A DNA stretch of 6,229 nucleotides, taken from contig JAJZHR010000153.1 in the NCBI GenBank assembly GCA_021810815.1, forward strand, positions 1 to 6,229, written 5' to 3'. The translations under genes and the position numbers were made by a program. Source of the DNA: Acidobacteriota bacterium. GTDB lineage: Bacteria; Acidobacteriota; Terriglobia; Terriglobales; Acidobacteriaceae. The notes under the pieces are model-generated. The model had not been told where the DNA came from, did no database searches, and saw only the letters and a list, made by a program, of their open reading frames with translations. The first letter of the stretch is position 1; each line of letters starts with the position of its first letter. This document shows, one piece after another, positions 1 through 6,229 of this stretch.

Positions 1-1445
1 ATCTGGTCCTTGCCCTGCTGCAGATGGCCCAGGCCTTGCAGCGTGCTGAAGACCTCGTTGCAAATCTCCGTCTGCACGGCCACCAGGTCGAACGAGGCTA
101 CATTGATGGGCCCGCCCGCCCGAACGCTCTGCGTAGGGATGTCCAGCAGTTGCCAGTTGAGGTCGAATCCCTTGTCCGAGCGCAGGAAGTTGCCCGCAAG
201 CACGAACTGCACCAGCAGCTTCTGCCCCACGGCCAGCGGGTCCAGTTGATGCGTCGGCACCGTCATCAGCGTGCTCGACGGACGAACCACCAGCGAGGGC
301 ATCCGCGCCAGCCGGGCCGCGATCGCATCGGCCAGAGCGTAGCCATAGAGAGGCGCGACATCGGCCGGGCCGTAGTTCACGAATGGCAGCACGACGATGC
401 TGTTCTCGCGCGCGGGCGTGGTGGCGGACTCGCGAAACCGCTCAGCCAGCATCGACAGGATTCCCGTCGCTCGCTTGTCGTCCGCCGCCTGGCTTCCTGT
501 GCTGGTAGGCAGCACCGCCGCGGCCTCTCCGGGAATCACGCCGGACTCCAGATGCATGGCCTTCATGATGGTCTTCAGCCCCTGGCGAACGTCTGCTGCA
601 GAGGCGTAGCGCTGCGACGGCTGCTTCTCCAGGCAGCGCAGAATGACGCTCTCCATCTCCGGCGGAAGGCTGGGATTCAGCTCCAGCAGGCTCGGCGGGT
701 CGGCGTACTGGATCGCTCGAATGCTCTCGAACTCCTGCGCGTCCGGGCGATGGAAGGGGTGGCGGCCGCTGGCAAGCTCGTACAAAATCACGCCGAGGGC
801 GAATATGTCGCTCTGCGCGCTGCTCTGCCCGGTCACAAACTGCTCCGGAGCCATGTAGGGGATGGTTCCGCCGCGCGCCGTATAGGTCGGTCCGATGTGC
901 CGGACAGAAGCGACCGGGCCAGGCTCTCCGTCGCTCTGGGTCGCGGACCGCGAGGGGTCGAAGGCCACATCGTCCGGATTCAACCGGCGCGCCAGGCCGA
1001 AGTCCAGGATCTTCACCAGGCCGCCGTCGGTCAGCATCACGTTGGCCGGCTTCAGGTCGCGATGGAAGATGCCAAGCTGGTGCGCCGCCGCCAGTCCGTC
1101 CGCGATCTGTATGCCGCAGGAAAGCACCAGTTGCAGGCTCGCCGGCCCGGACTCGATCAGCTTCGCCAGCGACTGGCCCGGCACGTACTGCATCACAATG
1201 TAGGCTTCTTCGTCCGTCTCTCCAACGTCGTAGATGGCGCAGACATTGGGATGCTCGATGGCAGAGGCGAGCCTGGCTTCGCGCAGTTGCGTCCTCCGCA
1301 TCTGCTCCAGCGTCAGAGCGCCGCGCTTCAGCAGCTTCAGCACCACAGGCCGCTGCAGCAGCGTGTCGTTCGCCAGGTACACAACTCCGCTGCCGCCGGC
1401 TCCCAGCTTGCGGACAAACTCATATTGCTCAATGCGCCGCTTCAT
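1..1445 (-). CDS. Ser/Thr protein kinase with TolB/FlgO-like domain (C-terminus off the left edge)
   Basis: This is a Hanks-type kinase predicted to phosphorylate Ser/Thr on unknown targets. The 481 residues visible contain a complete catalytic domain: glycine loop GAGGSG (15-20), ATP-binding Lys37 in VVLK, alpha-C Glu56, HRDLKPAN (128-135), DFG (148-150), APE (199-201), Asp213 and Arg279. It is an RD kinase, so activation-loop phosphorylation is expected. DFG and APE are about 51 residues apart, longer than usual, with an insert rich in Ser, Thr and Pro. After a linker, residues 348-460 begin with SIVVLPFVNYG and resemble the TolB/FlgO-like domain that often precedes TPR repeats; any TPRs lie outside the window. 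No membrane helix is seen up to residue 481, so this part should be cytoplasmic. The start is firm: an in-frame TGA lies five codons before the ATG with no other start between. No strong ribosome site is visible. Co-transcription with the upstream lpt genes is possible. Confidence 0.93.
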   Translation of the reverse strand, partial: MKRRIEQYEFVRKLGAGGSGVVYLANDTLLQRPVVLKLLKRGALTLEQMRRTQLREARLASAIEHPNVCAIYDVGETDEEAYIVMQYVPGQSLAKLIESGPASLQLVLSCGIQIADGLAAAHQLGIFHRDLKPANVMLTDGGLVKILDFGLARRLNPDDVAFDPSRSATQSDGEPGPVASVRHIGPTYTARGGTIPYMAPEQFVTGQSSAQSDIFALGVILYELASGRHPFHRPDAQEFESIRAIQYADPPSLLELNPSLPPEMESVILRCLEKQPSQRYASAADVRQGLKTIMKAMHLESGVIPGEAAAVLPTSTGSQAADDKRATGILSMLAERFRESATTPARENSIVVLPFVNYGPADVAPLYGYALADAIAARLARMPSLVVRPSSTLMTVPTHQLDPLAVGQKLLVQFVLAGNFLRSDKGFDLNWQLLDIPTQSVRAGGPINVASFDLVAVQTEICNEVFSTLQGLGHLQQGKDQ

Positions 1446-1519
1446 AAATCGATTGTCTCAGCTTTGTGTTGACGGCAGGTTGTGGGAATGTGGGTTGCGC
1501 CCTCATGCTCCCGCTTCAT

Positions 1520-1575
1520 GGCCCATCGCAGGGCCCAGTCTGAGGCCCCATCTAACGGCCCAGTTCAATGGCCCA
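1520..1575. repeat. Five TGGGC(C) motifs at 12-13 base spacing across the lptB stop
   Basis: On the plus strand GGCCCA (once GGCCCCA) begins at 1520, 1532, 1544, 1557 and 1570, at steps of 12, 12, 13 and 13 bases. Read on the minus strand this is TGGGCC repeated five times. The first copy encodes the last residues of LptB and the other four follow its stop codon. The bases between motifs differ, so it is either a decayed tandem duplication of the gene end or a phased protein or RNA site. The rest of the 119-base gap between lptB and the kinase shows no hairpin with a T-run that would make a terminator. Confidence 0.6.
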
Positions 1576-2296
1576 GAGAGAAGCCTTCGCCCAGGTAGAC
1601 GCGCTTCACTTCAGCATCGTGACCAAGCTCCGCAGGCGTTCCCGCGCGGAAGATCTTGCCCTCGTTGATGATGTAGGCGCGGTCGGTGACCGAGAGCGTC
1701 TCGCGCACATTGTGGTCCGTGATCAGCACGCCGATGCCGCTGGCCTTCAGGTCGAAGATGATCTCCTGCAGGTCGAGCACGGCGATGGGGTCGATGCCGG
1801 AGAACGGCTCGTCCAGAAGAATGAAAGACGGCTGGATGCTGAGGCACCGCGCAATCTCCACCCTGCGCCGCTCTCCGCCAGAGAGCGCATAGCCCTGCGT
1901 CTTGCGGATGTGGCCCAGGTTGAGCTGCGTGATCAGCTTCTCTGTCCGCGTGCGGCGCTCCTCCCAAGACAGCGTCTGCGCCTCCAGCACCGCCAGAATG
2001 TTCTCCTCCACCGTGAGTTTGCGGAAGATGGACGGCTCCTGCGGCAGATAGCTGATGCCGAAGTCGCGCGCGCGCAGATACATGGGCAGGCGCGTGATAT
2101 CCACGCCATCCGCAAGAATCCTGCCAGTGTCCGGGCGCACCAGTCCTACGATCATGTAGAAGCTGGTGGTCTTGCCCGCTCCGTTCGGCCCCAGCAGGCC
2201 GACCACCTCGCCCTGGCGCACCTCGATGCTGACGCCGCGAACCACCTGCCGACCGCCGTACGATTTTCCCAGATCCTCAGTCGTCAGCGTGTGCAT
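1565..2296 (-). CDS. lptB: LptB, ATPase of the LPS export ABC transporter
   Basis: LptB is the cytoplasmic nucleotide-binding subunit of LptB2FGC. It hydrolyses ATP so that LptFG can pull lipopolysaccharide from the inner membrane and push it onto the periplasmic bridge. All ABC motifs are present in order: Walker A GPNGAGKT (36-43), Q-loop Gln86 in YLPQEPSIF, signature LSGGE (138-142), Walker B ILLDEP with catalytic Glu163, D-loop SGIDP (166-170) and H-loop His195 in TDHNV. The YLPQEPSIFRKLTVEEN and LSGGERRRVEIAR stretches are characteristic of LptB and separate it from branched-chain amino-acid ATPases. The length of 243 residues is normal for the family. The start is fixed because an in-frame TAG lies directly before the ATG. 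The gene follows the LptC/LptA-like gene by 139 bases on the same strand, the usual lpt order. Its partners LptF and LptG are not in the window. Confidence 0.97.
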   Translation of the reverse strand: MHTLTTEDLGKSYGGRQVVRGVSIEVRQGEVVGLLGPNGAGKTTSFYMIVGLVRPDTGRILADGVDITRLPMYLRARDFGISYLPQEPSIFRKLTVEENILAVLEAQTLSWEERRTRTEKLITQLNLGHIRKTQGYALSGGERRRVEIARCLSIQPSFILLDEPFSGIDPIAVLDLQEIIFDLKASGIGVLITDHNVRETLSVTDRAYIINEGKIFRAGTPAELGHDAEVKRVYLGEGFSLGH

Positions 2297-2435
2297 CTAC
2301 CCTGCTTCCTCTTCATCCTCAAGCTTCCCATCCGTGCCGCACTCCCTTGGATGACTCCAAAAGAAGCGGTGATTCCGATTCCTTGCGCCTCCGAATTTTC
2401 CTCAGCCTGTTCAGCCGCCTCGCTTGCTCAGAGCC
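2297..2435 (-). other. Gap between the lptC/lptA fusion and lptB
   Basis: This 139-base stretch has no convincing gene. It contains the lptB ribosome site at one end and a weak five-base-pair hairpin (TTGGA/TCCAA, 2347-2360) without a following T-run. Nothing here looks like a strong terminator or promoter, so lptB is probably read through from the gene upstream. Confidence 0.5.
2300..2311 (-). promoter_or_regulatory. Probable ribosome binding site of lptB
   Basis: On the minus strand the bases before the lptB ATG are purine-rich: GAGGA (2307-2311) ends 10 bases before the start, and AGGG (2300-2303) ends three bases before it. The first is at a plausible Shine-Dalgarno distance. The site supports the ATG at 2296, which is also fixed by the in-frame TAG at 2297-2299. 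Confidence 0.5.
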
Positions 2436-5400
2436 TCACTCATTCTTCACGGTCGTCTCGGTTCGCGTCCTCACCTTTTCATTGGACGCTCCGCTGGAAA
2501 TAACGACGCTATCATCGCCGCTGTGGAAGATCAAAGCAACTCCGGTCACCGTGCCATTCACCTGATCGACCAGCCGGGGCAGGTTGGCAGACGTTCCAGT
2601 CAGCTTGAATTCCCCGTCGGCGGCCGTGTAGGTCAGGCGGTCTCCCGTGGCTTTCCGTCCCGGCTGGTCGAGCGAGACATCGCCCTGCGCCACCACCCGT
2701 TCCACGCTGCCTCCGAAGATGCCGACGGGCAGGCCTTGCAGTTTGGCGCCGGCCGCGGGAGCCTGCAGCGCCACCACGGCGCTGGAGGCGCGCATGCTTC
2801 CGTCCGCGCTCTCCACCACCACAGCGCCGCTGAAATCCGCCTCATGCTTCTGGTCGGAATAGACCATCTCGCGGCTGGCGATGCGCACCACTTCCGAAGC
2901 CGCCCCTCCGGGCGCGCGCGGAGCCTTCCGGCTGGTGCCACTCTTTGCCGGCCCCGACGCTGGAGCGGTCAAAGGCGCAGTCGATGGCACGGTCGCGGAT
3001 GCAGTCGGGGCCGCGGGCCTCGCAGTAGCCGGGCTTGCGGCAGCATTGCTGGCCGCGCTGAGGAAGACAGCATGCACCACGGCCCGAGAAGACGCGCGCT
3101 GCGCCGAACCAGCGCTGGCCGGGGTGTCTCCGGCTCGCGCGGACGTGTCTCCGGCTCGCGCAGTCAGGGTCTGCGACGCCTGGTCAAAAAGAAGCACCGG
3201 AGCCTGCACCTGGCTGGCGCCCTGCCACAGGCGAGCGTCCCTCGATCTCGACCCGTAGAAGTACGCCTTCTGCTCCGCGTGGCGCAGCAGGGCGCGATCG
3301 GCGACAATATGCGTCTGGCCGTCCTGCGCCTGCGCCGCTGCGGCCCCGGCTGCCGGATTTCCCGACACATGATTCCCCTGTGCCGGATGTCCAGGGGCCG
3401 GATTTTCCTGGCGCGCCAAACTTCCCTTCACGTCTCCCGTGGCCGCAACATCGCCCGTCAAGCGCGCGAGGACGATCTTCTTCGCCCACAGCGTCATTCC
3501 GCCGCCCTCCACCTGCGGGCTCCCCGTCAGTTCCAACTGCTGCGACGCTCCGTGATACTGCGCAAGTTCCGCCGTTGCCGTAGTTGCGCCATCGCCGCTT
3601 TGCGGGCCTTGGGCAATGCCCCCCCGTCGGGCGTTTGTGGCGTTCGCAGCAGCAGCAGCGTGGCCGCTGGAGGGAGCTGGCGTCTGCGTGATGTGGACGT
3701 GGCCCTGCTGCGTCGCGCTCTCCACATCCATCCCTGCGCCCATCCCTGCACTCATCCCTGCGCCCGCCCCAACGCTATTCATCCGGCCTTCCGACACGGA
3801 ACCGGGTGCCCCATCCATACCGCGCAGTTGTCTTTGCGGCATGGGTGGGCATTCACCGTAGCAAGGGGCCGACGCAATAGAGGCTGACGCCGCTTTCTGC
3901 CCTGCTGCTTTCTGCCCTGCCGGAGCACTCCCAGGAGCCAGCTTCAGATCCAGACGGTCGCCCGTGCTCGTCTGCGTGGAGCCGTCGGCCGCCTCCTGCG
4001 TGAAGACCGTATGGCCAGTCCCCTGTATCCGTGAAAAGCGCGTGGCACCGTCTGAACTGGTCAAATCCGCATCCAACTCATCCGCGCTCAGCAGCGTCCG
4101 CTCGGTCTGCAATTGCTGAAGAGCCACACGCGACGGGAGCCGTCCTCCGACGGCAGCCGGGCCTGCGCTCTTGCCGATGCCGCCCGTCAGGACTCTGCTC
4201 GTCACCACCATCCGCGCCGCGCCGCCACTGCTGCCGATCGCCTTCACCAGCCGAGCCTCGGGGCGGCCGTTCGCTCCGGGAGCGAAGCTGATACGCACAT
4301 CCTCTGCGCTCAGGTCGCGCTCTGTCGACGGGCCGTTCGATGGATTCTCTGCCACCCGCTCCGCCAGACGGACGGCGTGCAGAAGCCGCACCTGCTGCAT
4401 CAGGCCTTTCGCGCCGAACACAATGTGCGCCTGCTGCGCCACGCCATGCGCCTGCTCCCCGCCGACCCCAAGCCCAACGCCCGCAAACTCGCCCCCTGCA
4501 AATCCGGCCCCTGCTGGCTGCGATGCAACAGAAGCGTCCATCTGGCTGGCCGAGTCGAAGCGGACGCCGCCCAGAAGGTCCACAGCCTGGGGCTGGCTCT
4601 CCTCATTCATGGTCGCCCGCGCCTGCGGAGCCGAAACCGTCCCTCCGTTCTCCGACTTCAACGTCACATCGCCCGACGCATCCACGCGCTCGATGGTGCC
4701 GTCGCTGCGCATCTGGATCGTGGCCGACTGGGCGCTGCCAGACTGGCTCTTGCCGTCCACGTCGGGGGAGACATAGGCCGCGTTCGTCAGCACGGCCTGA
4801 TTGCTGTCGCGCATCAGCTCGGCATGGCTCGCCGTCAACACAACAGGACGCCCCGTGCTCAGCGTGTTCATCTGCACGGCGGACTGCAAAATCAGCAGCC
4901 CTTTGTCCGAGTCGTACTCCGCTCCGTGCGCATGGCCGGTGACGCCGTTGAACTGGAACTCCATCTCCTCCGACGTGGCAGCAACCGCCAGCTTCTCCAG
5001 GAAGACCAGGCCGCTGGTCGTCACATGAATCACCTCCGGGCCCATCGCGTCCGAAACCCCGGCCCGCCCGGAGGCTGCGCCCGATTGCATGTTCTGCGCA
5101 GCCGGAAGACCGCTGTCTGCCCCCGGCTTCCCTCCCGATTTCCCTCCCGATTTCCCTGTCGTTTTCCCGGTCGTCTTCCCGGTCGTCTTCTTTCCGGATA
5201 TTTTTCCAGACGGGGACGCATTGCCTTCCGTCGTCGGCGCTTGCAGGTCGATGTGGACCTCGCCCTTCGCCGTCATCACCTGATTCACTGTGTCGTAGTC
5301 GAATTCGCTGCCGGAAATATGGTCCGTGCGGTCGCCCTTGCCGCCATACAGCGTAATGTCCACGTCGTGCAGGCTCACCTTGCCGCCCGTCTTCATCTGC

Positions 5401-5633
5401 ACCATTTTGGCCGCGTGGATGCTGAAGATGGTGCGCCCCTGCATGGTCTGCACGTAGGTGAAGTGGTTGGTCTCCTGCTGGATATCCATGCCCAGGCGGC
5501 GGGGAATATCGCGGACGACGCGGTGCATCCGGTATTGCGCATAGCCCAGAAAGACAGCGATGACGCACACCAGCAACGCCGCCGCCAGCAGCAACCACAC
5601 ACGCAGTTTGTCAACGCTAAGCCGCATCCGCAC
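2436..5633 (-). CDS. Giant LptC-LptA (OstA)-like fusion, putative LPS transport bridge
   Basis: A 1065-residue protein predicted to be anchored in the inner membrane and to carry LPS through the periplasm. A single hydrophobic helix (about 11-32) follows a basic N-terminus, and residues 50-130 look like the LptC beta domain. Residues 912-1050 match LptA/OstA best, with AQGDVSL followed by ATGDRLTYTAADGEFKLTG. Weaker OstA-like segments lie near 198-360, 400-470, 505-565, 635-740 and 774-860, the last containing ARLWQGASQVQAPVL. Low-complexity linkers rich in Gly, Ala, Ser, Pro or Lys separate them (about 135-195, 365-400, 565-635, 740-770, 825-910). E. coli LptC and LptA are each under 200 residues, so this is several times longer. 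The only periplasmic cysteines are Cys591 and Cys595. An in-frame TGA six codons upstream leaves only GTG 5633 or ATG 5627 as starts. The LptC and LptA ends are well supported; the middle is inferred from sequence pattern. Confidence 0.88.
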   Translation of the reverse strand: MRMRLSVDKLRVWLLLAAALLVCVIAVFLGYAQYRMHRVVRDIPRRLGMDIQQETNHFTYVQTMQGRTIFSIHAAKMVQMKTGGKVSLHDVDITLYGGKGDRTDHISGSEFDYDTVNQVMTAKGEVHIDLQAPTTEGNASPSGKISGKKTTGKTTGKTTGKSGGKSGGKPGADSGLPAAQNMQSGAASGRAGVSDAMGPEVIHVTTSGLVFLEKLAVAATSEEMEFQFNGVTGHAHGAEYDSDKGLLILQSAVQMNTLSTGRPVVLTASHAELMRDSNQAVLTNAAYVSPDVDGKSQSGSAQSATIQMRSDGTIERVDASGDVTLKSENGGTVSAPQARATMNEESQPQAVDLLGGVRFDSASQMDASVASQPAGAGFAGGEFAGVGLGVGGEQAHGVAQQAHIVFGAKGLMQQVRLLHAVRLAERVAENPSNGPSTERDLSAEDVRISFAPGANGRPEARLVKAIGSSGGAARMVVTSRVLTGGIGKSAGPAAVGGRLPSRVALQQLQTERTLLSADELDADLTSSDGATRFSRIQGTGHTVFTQEAADGSTQTSTGDRLDLKLAPGSAPAGQKAAGQKAASASIASAPCYGECPPMPQRQLRGMDGAPGSVSEGRMNSVGAGAGMSAGMGAGMDVESATQQGHVHITQTPAPSSGHAAAAANATNARRGGIAQGPQSGDGATTATAELAQYHGASQQLELTGSPQVEGGGMTLWAKKIVLARLTGDVAATGDVKGSLARQENPAPGHPAQGNHVSGNPAAGAAAAQAQDGQTHIVADRALLRHAEQKAYFYGSRSRDARLWQGASQVQAPVLLFDQASQTLTARAGDTSARAGDTPASAGSAQRASSRAVVHAVFLSAASNAAASPATARPAAPTASATVPSTAPLTAPASGPAKSGTSRKAPRAPGGAASEVVRIASREMVYSDQKHEADFSGAVVVESADGSMRASSAVVALQAPAAGAKLQGLPVGIFGGSVERVVAQGDVSLDQPGRKATGDRLTYTAADGEFKLTGTSANLPRLVDQVNGTVTGVALIFHSGDDSVVISSGASNEKVRTRTETTVKNE
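3124..3161 (-). repeat. 21-base in-frame repeat in a linker of the LptC/LptA fusion
   Basis: A 17-base block, GTGTCTCCGGCTCGCGC on the plus strand, occurs exactly at 3124-3140 and 3145-3161. The period is 21 bases, or seven codons, and it encodes two ARAGDT copies (about residues 825-837). It sits where an OstA-like segment gives way to an Ala/Pro/Ser/Thr-rich linker. Confidence 0.85.
3729..3764 (-). repeat. Three 12-base in-frame repeats in a Gly/Ala/Met linker
   Basis: Three tandem 12-base units on the plus strand start with CATCCCTGC at 3729, 3741 and 3753; units one and three are identical and unit two differs at the last bases. They encode the GAGM/SAGM-type run near residues 624-635 of the LptC/LptA fusion. 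The unit length is a multiple of three, so copy changes keep the frame. Confidence 0.85.
3892..3921 (-). repeat. Two 15-base in-frame repeats encoding AGQKA
   Basis: The block GCTTTCTGCCCTGC followed by T or C occurs back to back at 3892-3906 and 3907-3921. It encodes AGQKAAGQKA near residues 572-581 of the LptC/LptA fusion, just after an OstA-like segment and before the Cys591/Cys595 pair. Confidence 0.85.
5130..5189 (-). repeat. Five 12-base in-frame repeats encoding Lys-x-x-Gly units
   Basis: Five consecutive 12-base units encode three KTTG and two KSGG tetrapeptides (residues 149-168), followed by KPG. The stretch lies directly after the LptC-like domain. It makes a positively charged, flexible linker between that domain and the next OstA-like segment. 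The AT-richer codons here (Lys as AAA or AAG) contrast with the GC-rich surroundings. Confidence 0.88.
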
Positions 5634-5734
5634 CCATCCACTATCTTCTCACCGACGCTCTGACCCGCGCTCGGCCCCGGCTTCGACCACCCGCTTCCGT
5701 CTACCCTCAAAGCCACCTCGGATATCATCAAAGC
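5634..5734. promoter_or_regulatory. Divergent intergenic region expected to hold both promoters
   Basis: These 101 bases separate two genes read in opposite directions, so promoters for the lpt genes (minus) and the unknown gene (plus) should lie here or just inside the coding ends. For the minus strand I see only a poor candidate, GATAGT, close to the GTG start, without a clear -35 partner. The plus-strand candidate is listed separately. No operator palindrome stands out except the short GATATC at 5721-5726. Confidence 0.45.
5723..5728 (+). promoter_or_regulatory. Candidate -10 element TATCAT for the rightward gene
   Basis: TATCAT matches the TATAAT consensus at five of six positions and ends six bases before the ATG at 5735. 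Transcription would then start on or near the ATG itself, giving a leaderless message. This fits the absence of any Shine-Dalgarno-like purine run before the start. No recognisable -35 hexamer lies 16-19 bases upstream, so the call is tentative. Confidence 0.3.
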
Positions 5735-6229
5735 ATGGCCGACCGACTCTACCTCAGCCTCTGGTACCCCAACTTCCGGCTCGAATCCCTGCCCGCAGCG
5801 CTCAACTGCGTCATGGCGCAGTTCGCCCGTGTCGGCGGGCAGAAGCACGTCTACTCCGCCGCCGCCTACCCGCTCAGTTGGAATGAAGCCCCGGTCTATG
5901 AGCGCCTGTACGTCGTCTCGCCTCAGGCAGTAGACAACGATGCCGCTTTCGCTCCCAACGCCATCGCCGAGGCCACCGAGCAGCTCCACGACGACATGGC
6001 CTACGAGTTCGAGCTGCGCTGGCCGCTCTGGTCGCCCGAGCTGCCCCTGGTGGACGAGGGCGTCACGCTCGACCCCATCTGGAAGCAGCAGCCCTCCGCG
6101 GTTCGCGTCGTCGGCTACGGTCCGCAATTCGACGACGCCGGATTCGAGCAGAACGGCCACGTGCGCGTGGACTTCGGCCTCGACTCGCCCTTCCTCCTGG
6201 AAGAGGTCGCGCTCGACCCCATCGCAACC
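5735..6229 (+). CDS. Hypothetical acidic protein (C-terminus off the right edge)
   Basis: An open frame of 165 codons starts with ATG at 5735 (MADRLYLSLWYPNFRLESL) and stays open to the window end. I do not recognise the family. No signal peptide or membrane helix is visible, so a cytoplasmic protein is likely. It is strongly acidic, with about 24 Asp/Glu against about 9 Lys/Arg, and rich in aromatic residues, including YEFELRWPLW near residues 92-101. The strong GC bias at third codon positions, the absence of stops and the start just after a divergent intergenic region support a real gene. There is no Shine-Dalgarno sequence. It is transcribed away from the lpt genes, and no functional link to them is implied. 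Confidence 0.75.
   Translation, partial: MADRLYLSLWYPNFRLESLPAALNCVMAQFARVGGQKHVYSAAAYPLSWNEAPVYERLYVVSPQAVDNDAAFAPNAIAEATEQLHDDMAYEFELRWPLWSPELPLVDEGVTLDPIWKQQPSAVRVVGYGPQFDDAGFEQNGHVRVDFGLDSPFLLEEVALDPIAT

Noticed and set aside
24..1472. Plus-strand open frame of 482 codons opposite the kinase
   Set aside because: The minus strand carries every kinase motif in order; the plus frame is Arg/His/Gln-rich with no domain.
2347..2360. Small hairpin TTGGA/TCCAA as a terminator before lptB
   Set aside because: It has only five base pairs and no T-run after it, and it lies between genes that are expected to be co-transcribed.
1568..2503. Plus-strand open frame of 311 codons opposite lptB
   Set aside because: lptB on the minus strand has all ABC ATPase motifs, so this frame is a shadow.
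2424..3887. Plus-strand open frame of 487 codons opposite the same gene
   Set aside because: It has the same shadow composition with long Arg/Ser/Gly runs. It overlaps the well-supported LptA-like C-terminus on the other strand.
4113..5663. Plus-strand open frame of 516 codons opposite the LptC/LptA fusion
   Set aside because: It is antisense to a gene with recognisable LptC and LptA ends, its translation is rich in Arg, His, Gln and Leu as expected of a GC-rich shadow frame, and it has no recognisable domain.
5393..6160. Minus-strand open frame of 255 codons crossing the divergent intergenic region
   Set aside because: It overlaps both the LptC-like N-terminus in another frame and the plus-strand acidic protein, and matches no family that I recognise.

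Overview
The window looks like a GC-rich bacterial chromosome, most likely an acidobacterium of the Terriglobia type. That placement is inferred from a Ser/Thr kinase fused to a TolB-like domain beside an oversized LptC/OstA protein with an LptB ATPase. There is no rRNA or other decisive marker, so it is tentative.

Layout, left to right. Positions 1-1445 (minus strand) hold the first 481 codons of a Ser/Thr protein kinase that runs off the left edge. A 119-base gap follows, with a short periodic repeat that starts inside the end of the next gene. Positions 1565-2296 (minus) encode LptB, the ATPase of the lipopolysaccharide exporter. After a 139-base gap, positions 2436-5633 (minus) encode a 1065-residue protein. 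It begins like LptC (one membrane anchor and a first beta domain) and ends like LptA/OstA, with further OstA-like segments between, joined by low-complexity linkers. A 101-base divergent intergenic region follows. From 5735 to the right edge (plus) is the start of an acidic protein I do not recognise.

The three minus-strand genes are read in the order lptC/lptA-like fusion, lptB, kinase. No convincing terminator separates them, so they may form one transcript. The first two should act together: LptB powers extraction of LPS from the inner membrane by LptFG (not in this window), and the LptC/LptA-like protein would receive it and carry it across the periplasm. No separate lptA lies between the fusion gene and lptB, the usual place for it, which fits the C-terminal part of the fusion having taken its role. 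A link between the kinase and LPS export is only positional.

The most notable item is the giant fusion: possibly an inner-membrane-anchored, single-chain LPS bridge with repeat-encoded linkers. The long open frames opposite the large gene are GC-driven shadows and are not annotated.
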